The position numbers and the translations under genes are program-made. From Prorocentrum cordatum (Eukaryota > Sar > Dinophyceae > Prorocentrales > Prorocentraceae), in contig CAUYUJ010017787.1 of assembly GCA_963575745.1 (NCBI GenBank), positions 62,001 to 126,000 of the forward strand: a stretch of 64,000 nucleotides of DNA, in the 5' to 3' direction. This document shows positions 20,801 through 30,400 of the stretch, piece after piece (position 1 is the first letter of the stretch; every line of letters starts with the position of its first letter). Below the pieces are notes generated by a model. The model had not been told where the DNA came from and ran no database searches. It was given only the letters and a program-made list of their open reading frames with translations.

Positions 20801-21202
20801 AAGGCCCGTCGGCGTACCCGCAGCGCCCCTGCTCCCGCGCTGGTGAAGCCCGCCGCCTGGCGGTACGCCGGCGGGGGCGCCCCGAAAGGGATTCAAGGTG
20901 AACTCACCGACACCCGCGAGCTGGATGCGACCGCCACCGAGGCGATGTTGGCCAAGCTTGCCGAAGGGACGCGGGCCAATTACAGCGCCGGGTGGCGTAA
21001 CTGGGTACTCTGGCGGAGGCTCCGAGGCCGGAGCCCATACCTGCAGGGGGAGACTCGGGACGCCCGCCTTACGGATGAGGATGACCTCATCCGGTATGTC
21101 GTGTACCTGTACAAGGTGATGAAGAGGCGAGCCACGACCATCCGCCAGCGCCTGTTCGCCATTCGATATGCCCACACCCTGGCCGGGTTTGGGGATGTGT
21201 GA
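17666..21202 (+). CDS. Retrotransposon ORF3: reverse transcriptase, RNase H, second methyltransferase-like region, recombinase N-domain
   Basis: 1178 codons. Reverse transcriptase: motif A KRDVSRAFKWLDI (Asp143), motif B VFGWTGAPGNYMML (~184), motif C LMDDP (Asp228-Asp229, with Met in place of the usual aromatic position), then thumb-like WGLSMDFERERVGLPEPK. RNase H: Glu ~463, YVTDNSN (Asp494) and the closing YHNELADFITR (~539-549). Residues ~620-960 resemble a degenerate C5-methyltransferase: LLEVGTAWPPFGEAW, LLDAPVNY, a motif VIII-like HFGDVTARARAVQVWG (~736) and a motif IX-like RALHPKEIWCAQGG (~869). The last ~90 residues (GTRANYSAGWRNW, RRATTIRQRLFAIRYAHTL) form the SAM-like core-binding domain of a tyrosine recombinase. 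It ends at a TGA overlapping the next ORF by 4 bp in the -1 frame. Confidence 0.8.
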   Translation: MFKPRALRVRPGASGRGSLRAAGRAAEARASPPYPSVRAHIDEAYQKVWADVTWGIVLVASQAAEGFLTELVEAPLGRVPKQLPDRTLSSEGRMIHAMLSANAATHKRDHPPAVQPRHRQVARTAVWHRARHPGARLLCAKRDVSRAFKWLDIAPADVGDFGTSLPGAHAGIEGDVRVVYLAMVFGWTGAPGNYMMLALAARELHESYRPGEPHWHDTTHFHSEWLMDDPVVVEPDIGVRPWMACDALDASIREVFGSEAVNVSKRDAEGEPSTTQIIWGLSMDFERERVGLPEPKAMKMRFLLAEPELSFGCRMVRLRTARELSGLGQFCACAAPALSLELPAVHRMLSGDPGQAYVHPPGDPEMVEAAWDDWHQTLDWLRVCFEMPVEGNFETSFEGLLGLREALALPGALGKLRWLGGDATLDRIGALDWSSREYIVAEAAPYLETLRSAPGVTWQGEGEIIAVVELLCLIALAAEKGPDWFQLLLPYVTDNSNVSRWLRRRRARNAVARHLLRVLAMLELRYKFRVLDGLYLRTYHNELADFITRATVEEVRQRMAEAGWTELSPAAPWGELVEEAAQRELRMPGDDGPWRAAALQVKGAREALPRYAPLQVEGARLLEVGTAWPPFGEAWESLGGSALLAPWDVGDRWDPDDGDHPEDPAGAPRTRWLCVSLSEDPGGREATGLERLLITTRPLAVLLDAPVNYAAVRLGARLRRLGYVALSPETRLLCTHFGDVTARARAVQVWGCGERVRASGPVPPLGQPCVEPRGLCQLWKEAGRPPLDELRLDLDNGTLLVDPRISTTGDRMMPWPRGTWQPAGGGRAQRVVIHDPRGPCHTARAKPDPLKGYANTLILEGSEGGWTARALHPKEIWCAQGGTAELWDALGLGGMPIAERMRQAARALPRRTARWVLQWAERLLRQAVEAASASEAPGARAGVGPDHDRLANDEMVKLWLKAWLQAPDRPSGPFEAALEAGKTTDDAARLADQLDPPATARSTAAGVDGAGGERVGAVTFAVPEGAGMPRPSAVDGAGGAAPPPRKARRRTRSAPAPALVKPAAWRYAGGGAPKGIQGELTDTRELDATATEAMLAKLAEGTRANYSAGWRNWVLWRRLRGRSPYLQGETRDARLTDEDDLIRYVVYLYKVMKRRATTIRQRLFAIRYAHTLAGFGDV

Positions 21203-24200
21203 TCGGCGCCGGCTCTCGATCGAGGGATCGCCGCTGGGACGGAAAGGCGAAACGGAAGCTGCCGGCCACGCCCCGGATGTTGCGCTGGCTCCGAGAGTAC
21301 TTGTTCGCCCACGGGACGGCCACGCGCCGGGAGGCGACCATCCTATGGGCGGCGCTTATGACGGGGTACTTTTTCATGCTCCGCGCGTCGGAGTATTTGG
21401 TCCAAGAGGACCGCTCCTGGAGTATGGGACGGGTGGTGCGTGGGCAGGACGTACAGGGGATGCGCGGAGGTACACCCAGCGCAAGGCTCAGCGACTGCGA
21501 TGAGGTAGTACTGACGATCACGTCGTCCAAGACGGACCAGTTTAACGCAGGTTGCGTACGCAACCATTACCGTTCGGGGGTGGAGTTGTGTGTCGTGGAC
21601 GCACTCGCCGACCTCCAGAGGGAGCTGCCGGACCGGTTTGGACGAGGAACCGAGGCGGGGCTCCCCCTGTTCCGCCGGCCCGATGGCCACCCGATTATGC
21701 GGGAGGAGGTGCAGGGGCTCCTCCAACTCGCGGCTGCCGCCTGCGGCGTGGACGCAGGCCAGATGGGATCCCACTCCCTGCGCATCGGGGGCGCGACGGC
21801 GTTGTACCACGCCTGTCGCGACCTGGAAGCGGTCAAGAGGTTCGGGAGGTGGTCCACGGACGCCTTCCACGGATACCTCTGGGAGGACCATCGGCGTCAG
21901 GCTCCGTTCGCCCGAGGCATGGCGGAGGGCCACGCCTTATTGGTCCCGGACGCCCGTGGTGACGACGGCGCCGTGACCGGCGCCCGCCCCGACCAATTGG
22001 CCGGGAGCGATCCGCCCCAGTTTGGGAGCGATCTGAGGCCCTCGGAACGCCCGGCCTGGGCGCCCGGGCGCCCCCCCTGGGCGCGCCCTTCGGCGCGAGC
22101 AGGGTCAACTACGGAGGAGGAAGGAGAGGAGGAATTGGTGAGATACGAGCCAGGGCGAGGAGTTAATGGGCGTGTGGGAAAGCAGCAGGCGGGTCCCACG
22201 GGTATTCAGGTCAGGGCGGGGGCTTCGCGTTGTGGGGGTATCCCGGTGGACCTCTCGCCCTCGACCCCCCTTTCGCTACCGCTCCCGATCGCCCCAGGCA
22301 CGCCCACCTCCTCTTGGTCCTCTCATCCGCAGCCATCTCCCACTCCAGAGCGAGGCGCGCGAGCAGCGCGCGCACCCCAGCCCCGCGCGCCAGCCGCGCC
22401 GTCGCCCCGCGCTCCGGCAGCGTGCATCATGGGATTCCTGGTGGGCCTGGTGGCCCCGGACCAGAGCAAGGCGCGCGGCCATGACTACAGCATCATGGCG
22501 GTGAACCCCCTCGGCGTCGTCGTCTCGGGGGCCGCGCTGTCGGACGAGCTCCGGAGTGCCGCCCACAACATCCTGTACACGGTGGTGAACGAGCTGGACA
22601 GCGAGGACCTCGTCGAGGTGGTCAACCACGACCACGAAGCAGCCCCGTGCATCGCGGCGGCTTGCTTGGCCGCGGGGGCGAGCGAGGACCACGGCCAGCT
22701 GGTGATCGTCGACGGCAAGCGGGGTGCGTGGGGGGTGGGCGCGGGGCCGAATATCAAGGTCCAGCGCCAGGCGGCCAAGCTGGCGCTCGCCTTGGCCCAG
22801 TTCCAGGGGCAGCCCATGCCGGAGCTCCGCGAGCTCTGCAAGCACAACAAGGGGCTGCTCGACATGATGCGCACAGTGGACGCGGAGGCGGTCGTGGAGC
22901 TCACCGACGACGACGCCTCGAGCAGGGGCGAGGGGAAGTCGACCCCAGCCCCGGTCCTCGAGGCGGGAGAGGACGCGGTCACCGCGGCGCTGGCGCGTGC
23001 GGCCATCCAGGCTGCCGCGCGGCGCCAGAGCAAAGGCGCTCCAAAGGCGCGCCCGCGGCCCGCGCGGTCGCCGGGCCAGGAGCGCCTCGCCGAAGAGGTC
23101 CGCAAGCGCGAGAGGCGCCCTGCGCCCTTGCGCTCGCCCTCGCGCGCGAGGCGCCGCGATCGCGAGCGCGATGCGCCTCGCGATCGCGGGCGCAGGGGAC
23201 AGGAGGAGGAGGCCGTCTTGAAACCCAAGACGGGCGGCGCCCCCCCGAAGGCCGACATCGTGAAGCGTGAGGCCGTCCTGAAGCCCAAGAGCGGGGGGGC
23301 GCCGCCGCGGTCCTTCGAGGTGAAGACCGAGGTGGAGGAGGCGCCAGGCGCGGGGGACGGGCCGCCCCAGCGCCAGCCGCGCTCGAGGAGCCGTCGTAGG
23401 CGCAAGGAGGAGCAGCGCCAGGGCGCCCCGCAGCAGCCCAGTGACCAGCACGACGAGGGCGAGTCCATCATCCGCATCGAGCGGGTACCGCACCACGTCG
23501 ATGCCGAGGTGGTCAGGCAGGTGGTCGTGCCCTTCGGGGTCGTCAAACACATCGCCTTCCTGTACGACCACCGCCACAAGCGGGAGCCGTGCGTGCTGGT
23601 GGAGTTCCAGCGCCGCGCTGACGCAAAGCGCGCGCGGGAGTGCATGAGGTCGAACTATCGGTTCTACAAGACGGACCCGTGCACGGTGGTCACGGAGTGG
23701 GCGAGCCGGCCTCGCGGCCCTGACCCAGGCAGCGACGGGGAGGATGGGCCGACCATCCAGCCGCCTGCCTGCCCGACATGCGCACTCAAGATGCGCTGGA
23801 GCTCCTTTGACCCGGGAGACGGTTGGGGTTGCGAGATGTGCCCCGCGGGCGGAGCTAACAGCGGAGCCCTGCGGTGGCACTGTAAGGGGTGCGACGTGAG
23901 CTACTGCGAGGCTTGCCGCGTCGCCTTCGGCAAACCCAAGACGGTGGTGGAGAAGGCCCGGCGGAGCGGCCACACCGTGCGGGAGGCGCCGGGCCCCAGT
24001 GTCGGCCATGGCGAGCGCCCCAGCACGGGTGCCACGGGTGCGGGGGCTGAGGGGGACCGCCCGCCGGGCGACCTCAGCTGGCCCAAGCGTGAGAGGTCGC
24101 CCAGCCGCCACCGGCCCAAGCGCGAGAGGTCGCCCAGCCGCAGTCTGGCGCGGGACCCAGCGTGGGCGCGGCGCGGCGACACCCCGCCCGGCCGCACGCG

Positions 24201-24621
24201 GCGTAAGACCGGGAAGCACGCTGGGCAGCTTCGCGCTCCTCGCGGCGGCTGGTGCGAGCAGGAGAAAAAGCGGCGGCGTGCTGCCGCCGCGGAGGCTGCC
24301 GCGGGCGGGGGTGGGATCCCAGCCTGGCGTGGCAAGGGCGCGGGCGACAAGGGCGGCAAGGGCGGCAAGGTCAAGGGCAAGTACTCCGGCAAGGCCGCCA
24401 AGGGCTCCAAGAGCGGCGGCAAGGGCGACAAGAGCGGCAAGGGCGGCCACTCCAAGGGCGACCAGGGCAGCCGCGGCCGGAGTGAGCGCGACTGGCCCAG
24501 CGCGGACGGTCGCGCGTCGAGGGGCGGCGATGGCGGCAGCCCCCGGGACCCCAGTGAGCGCGGCGGAGACCGCAGCGGAGACGAGAGCCGCGACCGCCGG
24601 GGGAACACGCCCTCCATCTAG
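21199..24621 (+). CDS. Retrotransposon ORF4: tyrosine recombinase catalytic domain fused to RRM and zinc-finger protein
   Basis: 1140 codons beginning with GTG at 21199 (no nearby ATG in this frame), so it is likely continued from the previous ORF by a -1 shift. All tyrosine recombinase catalytic positions are seen: Arg62 in LRASEYL, Lys111 in SSKTDQF, His192 and Arg195 in HSLRIGGAT, Trp218 in GRWSTD and Tyr226 in HGYLWED. A ~180-residue acidic then Pro-rich linker leads without a stop to the Met at residue 411 (base 22429), which starts the 730-residue RRM / SR-like / zinc-finger region also seen at 162-2354 (RRM ~755-840, zinc module ~858-915). The recombinase would insert circular cDNA. 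The appended region may bind element RNA. An internal start by trans-splicing upstream of 22429 is an alternative. Confidence 0.8.
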   Translation: MIGAGSRSRDRRWDGKAKRKLPATPRMLRWLREYLFAHGTATRREATILWAALMTGYFFMLRASEYLVQEDRSWSMGRVVRGQDVQGMRGGTPSARLSDCDEVVLTITSSKTDQFNAGCVRNHYRSGVELCVVDALADLQRELPDRFGRGTEAGLPLFRRPDGHPIMREEVQGLLQLAAAACGVDAGQMGSHSLRIGGATALYHACRDLEAVKRFGRWSTDAFHGYLWEDHRRQAPFARGMAEGHALLVPDARGDDGAVTGARPDQLAGSDPPQFGSDLRPSERPAWAPGRPPWARPSARAGSTTEEEGEEELVRYEPGRGVNGRVGKQQAGPTGIQVRAGASRCGGIPVDLSPSTPLSLPLPIAPGTPTSSWSSHPQPSPTPERGARAARAPQPRAPAAPSPRAPAACIMGFLVGLVAPDQSKARGHDYSIMAVNPLGVVVSGAALSDELRSAAHNILYTVVNELDSEDLVEVVNHDHEAAPCIAAACLAAGASEDHGQLVIVDGKRGAWGVGAGPNIKVQRQAAKLALALAQFQGQPMPELRELCKHNKGLLDMMRTVDAEAVVELTDDDASSRGEGKSTPAPVLEAGEDAVTAALARAAIQAAARRQSKGAPKARPRPARSPGQERLAEEVRKRERRPAPLRSPSRARRRDRERDAPRDRGRRGQEEEAVLKPKTGGAPPKADIVKREAVLKPKSGGAPPRSFEVKTEVEEAPGAGDGPPQRQPRSRSRRRRKEEQRQGAPQQPSDQHDEGESIIRIERVPHHVDAEVVRQVVVPFGVVKHIAFLYDHRHKREPCVLVEFQRRADAKRARECMRSNYRFYKTDPCTVVTEWASRPRGPDPGSDGEDGPTIQPPACPTCALKMRWSSFDPGDGWGCEMCPAGGANSGALRWHCKGCDVSYCEACRVAFGKPKTVVEKARRSGHTVREAPGPSVGHGERPSTGATGAGAEGDRPPGDLSWPKRERSPSRHRPKRERSPSRSLARDPAWARRGDTPPGRTRRKTGKHAGQLRAPRGGWCEQEKKRRRAAAAEAAAGGGGIPAWRGKGAGDKGGKGGKVKGKYSGKAAKGSKSGGKGDKSGKGGHSKGDQGSRGRSERDWPSADGRASRGGDGGSPRDPSERGGDRSGDESRDRRGNTPSI

Positions 24622-24715
24622 GCGTGGAGCTCCCCCCGTACCCCGACGCCAGCGCCCGCGGCATCGCGGGCGCGGGCTGAAGGCGGCGGCCTGTGAGTGA
24701 GTCGGCCCTCCTCTC

Positions 24716-24866
24716 AGCCTACCGTGCGCAGGTGGCGCCTGCGATCCTTGAGCCTACGGTACGCAGGTGGCGCCTGCGAGCTTGTTTCTTTTAGCCTACG
24801 GTACGCAGGTGGCGCCTGCGATCTCTTTCTTTTAGCCTACGGTACGCAGGTGGCGCCTGCGATCCT
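24716..24866 (+). repeat. Four tandem hairpin repeats in the 3' untranslated region (copy 2)
   Basis: Same four ~30-bp units as at 2450-2600, with small substitutions (the fourth unit reads CCTACGG here and CCTGCGG in copy 1). Confidence 0.8.
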
Positions 24867-25178
24867 CCCTCTTGGAGGAGTTTAACGCTGCGCGCACGTC
24901 GCGTGCTTCCTGGACCCGGCCGTGCTGCGCGTCTTGCGCGCCGTGCGGTCGGGGCCACACTTGCGCTCTGCGCCCGGCGCCTCGTGCGCCGCCACCCTTT
25001 TCGGTTCTTTTGCGCGCATCGCGCACGCGCCGCGCCCGCGCTCTGGGTGCGCGGGCGCGGAAGGCCTCAAGGTTGCAGGCAAGTGGCCGCGCGCGCGAGG
25101 CTCTTGCAGCCTCTGATCCCGCCCTCGCACTCGGGCGGGGCGCCCCCCGCGCGCGCGGCTGCGTCTTTCTTTTCTCAT

Positions 25179-25389
25179 GGCCGAGCGGCCGCAGGCGTGC
25201 CAGAGCGCGAGCGCGCGGGCCGTCAGGGCCCACGCGCTCGCGTTGAGCGTGGGGCCACCAGGGCCCACGCTCGGCGGAGATGCGCGTCGCCACGCTGCCA
25301 TGAAAATACCATCGCCCTGTCCTGGTCCCTCTCTCGTCCCCTCCTCTCCTCCTCCTCCTCCGTTGAGTGCACGCGTATCTCACTTAACT
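25179..25389 (+). repeat. Terminal repeat B1 (copy 2)
   Basis: 211 bp, identical to 25530-25740 and to both B repeats of copy 1. Contains the hairpin GAGCGTGGG / CCCACGCTC at 25245-25272. Confidence 0.9.
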
Positions 25390-25493
25390 TGTATAGTCTG
25401 ATTGGTTGTAGACTGCAGGTTAAGTGGGAGGGGGTGTGGGCTCAGGTAGCCATTTTGGGTCCGTAGCGTTCGGCTCTGGCCGACGCGCGGGTG
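25390..25493 (+). repeat. Terminal repeat A2 (copy 2)
   Basis: 104 bp identical to A1 at 10147-10250, with the spliced-leader-like core at 25446-25458. Confidence 0.9.
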
Positions 25494-25529
25494 CCCACCC
25501 ACCCCGCTTTGCTCCCAGACGCCTGCGTC

Positions 25530-25740
25530 GGCCGAGCGGCCGCAGGCGTGCCAGAGCGCGAGCGCGCGGGCCGTCAGGGCCCACGCGCTCGCGTTGAGCG
25601 TGGGGCCACCAGGGCCCACGCTCGGCGGAGATGCGCGTCGCCACGCTGCCATGAAAATACCATCGCCCTGTCCTGGTCCCTCTCTCGTCCCCTCCTCTCC
25701 TCCTCCTCCTCCGTTGAGTGCACGCGTATCTCACTTAACT
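25530..25740 (+). repeat. Terminal repeat B2 (copy 2), right end of the element
   Basis: Ends CTTAACT against flank CGATGTTAAGACG, exactly as in copy 1. The 36 bp between A2 and B2 (25494-25529) are unique and read CCCACCCACCCCGCTTTGC onward. Confidence 0.9.
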
Positions 25741-26407
25741 CGATGTTAAGACGAATCTTACGTTAGCGAAGAAGACTTCCACACATACGAGTAATGACAT
25801 CATCAATCAGAGTTATGAATACACGAAGACGCCATACTACAAAACATTACGAATGCGAAAGCTAATAATAAAACGTATATGCGAAGTATCCTGCGACGTA
25901 CCCAACCGCATCAAGTGACAAGAGGGGTTGGCCCAAGTCTGCCAGGACATTGACAGTGCAGGCGCCATCATATATTGTGGAAGCTACAGAGGGCGCGCAC
26001 ACGTGGCACGATTCGCTTAACAACAACATAGGGACGAGGAGCTAGGGCCTAGGCTTGAGGGGACATGGGACGGGAACGAAGGGCAGGACAAGGACGCGTG
26101 GGGGGCCGAACCGTCAGCGCGGCAGTAGCAGAGAGCACGGGGCAGAGGGCAGGGGACGACGACGAAAGTGACGGAAGAAGACCGAAGGGTGTTGTTTTTG
26201 TCGGTGGTACGCTACAGATGCATCGCTGCGTGCGCCATGACGCCGCGGATCTGGATACAAATTGCAAACCTGCTTGTTGTTAGTGCGAGAAGCGAACGAG
26301 GCATAGTTCGCCCGCCAGCTTCCCTGTTTCCTTCCTGCACTTTTCAGCGCGGGAGCTAACACTCGAAGGCGCGCCGCTAATTTTGCAGGCGGCCCGCGAC
26401 AACACTC
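25741..26407. other. Right flank of the element, copy 2, no gene recognised
   Basis: Repeats 3474-4140 without a difference noticed. No coding domain recognised on either strand. Confidence 0.6.
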
Positions 26408-27455
26408 CGCGAAACTCCCCAGCACCCCTCGAAAGTGGCAACATATTCGCAGATCGCAGTTCCCAAATTGATGGCGAGGTCTAATCTGAGCCAGGGTGGT
26501 GCCTCATTCCGCTGGACGCCCCGACGCCCTTCGAAAGTGGCGACAGTTTCGCAGGTCGCAGCCCCCCAAGGGATGGCGAGGTTCATTTGCGTCCGCGTGC
26601 GACGTCGCCCCGCCGGACCCCCCAGAAGACTTCGAAAGTGGCGAGTTTCGCAGAGCGCAGGCTCCCAGGGCCGGCGAGGTCTGATCTGGGTCTGGGTGGT
26701 GCCTCGCTCCGCTGGACCCCCCGCAGTCTTAAGGCGATGGTTTCGCAGATCGCAGCCCCCCCCAGGATGGCGAGGTTTAATTTGCGTCCGTGCAAGACAT
26801 CGCTCCGCGAGAACCCCCAACAGCCTTCGAAAGTGGCGACGATTTCGCAGAGCGCAGCCTCCCAGGGCCGGCGAGGTCGAATTTGAACATGGACAAGACG
26901 TCGTTCCGCTGGACCCCCCAGCAGCCCTCGAAATAGGAAACAGTTTCGCAGGTCGCAGCCCCCCGGGATGGCGAGGTTTAGTTTGAGTCCGCGTAAGACG
27001 TCACTCCGCTGGAAAAACCGGCGGCCCTCGGAAGTGCTGACAGTTCCGCAGATCGCAGCCCCCAGGGACGGCGAGGTCCAATCTGTGTCCGCGTAGGACA
27101 TCGCTCCGCTAGACCCCCCAGCAGCCCTCGAACGTGGCGACAGTTTCGCAGGTCGCAGCCCGGCGAGGTCTAGTTTGAAAATGCGTCAGACGTGGCTGGA
27201 CCCCAGCAGCGTTCTAGCGAACATCTCGCACATCGCAGCACCCCAAGGGATGGCTGGGTCTCGTTTGAGTTCGCGTAAGACGTTGCTCCGCTGGACCCCC
27301 CACCAGCCCTCGAAAATGATGACAAAGTCGCAGGTCGCAGCCCCCCCAAGGACGACGAGGTTTTATTTGCGTCCGCGTAAGAAGTCGCTCCGCTGGACCC
27401 CCCAGGAGCTTTCGAAAGTGGCGACAGTTTCGCAGGTCGCAGCCCCTCCCGATGA
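26408..27455. repeat. Minisatellite array, ~100-bp unit (left part, copy 2)
   Basis: Same array as 4141-5188, interrupted by the LINE at about 27455. Confidence 0.9.
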
Positions 27456-30400
27456 TGACAAAACAAGACAAGAAGCCGTGCATCCATGAAGGACGCGTGG
27501 GCAGAAATAGCAACTAAAAAATTGCCGCGGCCGCAGCGGGCGCCTCAAGGGGGAGGCGGCGGAGGAGGCAGAAAAGCTTCAGATGCTCAGGTGTTCGAGA
27601 TTGTAGACGGATTGTGCCCATTGCTGCCTTGGTCTCCCTCTGCGCCGGCGGAGTGCCCAATCTTTGGGCGTGCCGTCTGCGTTGCACACCACCCGCTTCA
27701 CCAAGGAATCGTCTGTTTGTGCAACAAGTTTCCTATACAACTTGCATTGGCGATCACGTAAAATTGCAGAGAGAGGCTTGGAACCGGCACGCGTCAGAAC
27801 GGCTGCGTTCGGAACTCTCGAAAAGTAGGAATGAGGTATGCCTAATATCTTGCGCAGGCACCTGCAATGAAAAGCGCCCAGCCTTGTTCTGTCAACCTTT
27901 AGCAGCCACAGAGAATCCAAGGAGTAGAGGACCTTGCTCAACACGCAGCTGGTGTAGATCTGCAACTTCCTTGCCCTGCTGATTTCAGCATGCTTCCAAA
28001 TCTTACAAAGCTGTTGGAATATGCCTTTCCCTTCGCCAAGTCGCCGGTTCAATTCATTTCCCACTCGCCCATCGTGCGTGATCAAGCCTCCTAAGTAGAC
28101 TGCCTCTGTAACTTGTGTAATGGGCTCCCCGGTCGGCCTCGCCACCACGCTGTCTGAAGCCACTGGCATCTGCAGAGTCTTGTCCCAGTTAAGCTCCAGG
28201 CCATATTTGCGTCCTTCCGAAACGACAGCATTAAGTAGAGCTTGGCAGTTTTCCCCATGTCTTGATAGTAGCAACGTATCATCCGCGTAAAGCACGTCTC
28301 GGGTAACCACATATCCGGGTTCATCTCGTAGCTGGAGACCGTGGTATACATCATGAAGCATGACACTCTGAACCATAATGAACAAGTACGGGGATAGAGG
28401 ACAACCCTGAGCTATTCCAGCAGCCTGCCGCCTTTCCGTAGAGCAGCCGCAATGATCCACTATGGTGAAGAAGCGCTCCGAGTATATGCCTTTGATCATG
28501 TCTACCATCGGAGAAGGGACCCCAAAGCGCATCAAAGCTGCACACAAGCATTCCGGCTTTAACCTGTCGAACGCCTTTGCCCAATCAAGCAAGATTATCG
28601 TAAGGCCCCCGGTGTTGTCCACGTTGGCCGCATCGATGATTCGCCTGATCAACATGAGAGCGTCTGCCGTTCCCCGCCGAGGCCGGAAACCGAATTGAGA
28701 TGATCTCATTCGTTCTTCAGCTCCTCCTCGTAAGAGCCTCTGGTGGAGCATTGACGCCAGTGCCTTGTAGCCAACAGTCAACAAAGAAATCGGGCGGTAG
28801 TTGCTAGGCAACGTGTGGTCTCCTTTCTTAAATAGAAGTATTACTTTCGCCCTCCTCCATTTGTCCGGGATATCTTTAGTCGCCCAGCATGTTTGGCAGA
28901 TTTCCAGTAGAGCCCCGCACGCATGGGCATCTTCAGAAACGACTTTCCAGAAATTCTGGCGGGACGTCATCTGGGCCAGCGGCTTTCCCATTTCTCATTT
29001 TCCGCAAAGCTTGTTGTAGCTCCCCCAGCGTGAAGGCAGACACATCCACTGGCAACTCGCTGCCCAAAGTGCTTGTTGACGTAGGGCTGATATCTGCAAA
29101 TTTGACTTCCCATTGGATCTTCTCAAAGTAATCTGCCAAAGCGTCTGGCCTGCCAGCGGTGTCAGTCAAATTATTGTTCAAGTCACGTACTCCTGCGTGC
29201 TTCATCTGCGGCTTCTTCCTGAGTTGCTTTACGGCGTCCCATTTTCCTCCCACCAGCGTCTCATAAATCCAATTCGTGCGATCATGCCGGGCTGCCTTCC
29301 GGATACGCTTGTGAAGTAGGCGCTCTGCTTGATAATCTCCAGAGCGGCGGCATGCGTCTCTCTGTTCAATCAAATCCAATGTAGATTGGGAAATCCATTC
29401 TTTCTTAGCTCGAGCGGGCCTTGTCCGTAATGTGGAAGACGCTGAAGCGAACGCTCGCTCGATGTTGTTGGCCATGTCGTTATGCGATCCCTTCGGCGGC
29501 CGGTTGGCCTCCCAAGCCTCAGTGAAAGCCCTGGTAAATGCAGCCTTGGTGTCCGGCTCCTGGACAGAAGATGCATCTTTTTGACATTGTGCTTGCGTGT
29601 CACGGTGTTTCTTGAATGCGAAATTCACCATCACCTTGGTCAGGAAGTGGTGGCTGTTCAATGCTACGGTACGGTCTGTCCTGCAATCTTGTACCCAAGG
29701 CAATACCGTGTTATGACACAACACGTGGTCAATTTGACTGAACTTGTCCGGCGACATCGGCTCTGACGGTAGAGTCCCCAAGTTTCTGAACGTAATCGGT
29801 TCTTCCACTGGTACCTTGGAAAACGTATTCGCTACCAACATGTCTTTCTCGATACAGTATTCGATCAAAAGTTGTCTGTTAGATACTTGTTGCAGGATGC
29901 TGCGGGCTGACCCACCCGAGAATACACTATCTCCAATAATGTCTGATTCCCCCAATCCTTGCTGCAACAACTTGGCGTTGAAGTCGCCCAGTACTAAAGT
30001 AGTGCTGTGCGTTGTCGTGGGTTTCGTTATTGCGCCCAACTCGGAAAAGAAATGTTGCCTCTCGTCGTAATCGTGCCCGCTGTGTGGCGCGTACGCGGAG
30101 ATAAGATCCAAGACACCATGTTGCACTCGAAGCCGCACTGATGCCAATCTTGGCGAATATGTCGCTACAAGTGATGCCCGTGCCCATGGAGCTATTATAA
30201 AACCGACTCCTGCGTTGGAAAGCCGTTCTGCGTCGAGTTCCCCGGATAAACAAATTAAGAATCCAAGCTCTTCTTCATAATATGCGCCATGAAGTTGCGT
30301 CTCTTGGATACAAAGAATTCCCAGCCCAATGGAGTTCATCATCCGGAACAGCTCGGTAAGCTTGATCCTGGAGTCGCCTCGGAGTCCTTCAACATTCCAA

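Larger units (their letters stand above)
10147..25740 (+). mobile_element. Complete tyrosine-recombinase retrotransposon with split direct repeats (DIRS order, PAT/Ngaro-like)
   Basis: 15.6 kb bounded by A1 (10147-10250) and B1-A2-B2 (25179-25740). Contents in order: gag-like region, CCCH finger and methyltransferase-like domain, reverse transcriptase, RNase H, second methyltransferase-like region, tyrosine recombinase, RRM and zinc-finger region. There is no DDE integrase and no recognisable aspartic protease. In this order of elements cDNA is completed through the repeats into a circle, and the recombinase inserts it without target duplication. Junctions read AATAT/TGTATAG (left), TTAACT/TGTATAG (B1-A2) and TTAACT/CGATG (right), which fits one crossover next to a shared T. 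Several frame changes make it uncertain whether it is active. Confidence 0.85.

Noticed and set aside
20543-21175. Minus-strand 210-codon frame
   Set aside because: It is antisense to the well-supported recombinase N-terminal domain and has no recognisable motif.
10147-25740. Classical LTR retrotransposon
   Set aside because: The end repeats are split (A at the left; B-A-B at the right), there is no DDE integrase, no primer-binding site was recognised next to A1, and a tyrosine recombinase is present.
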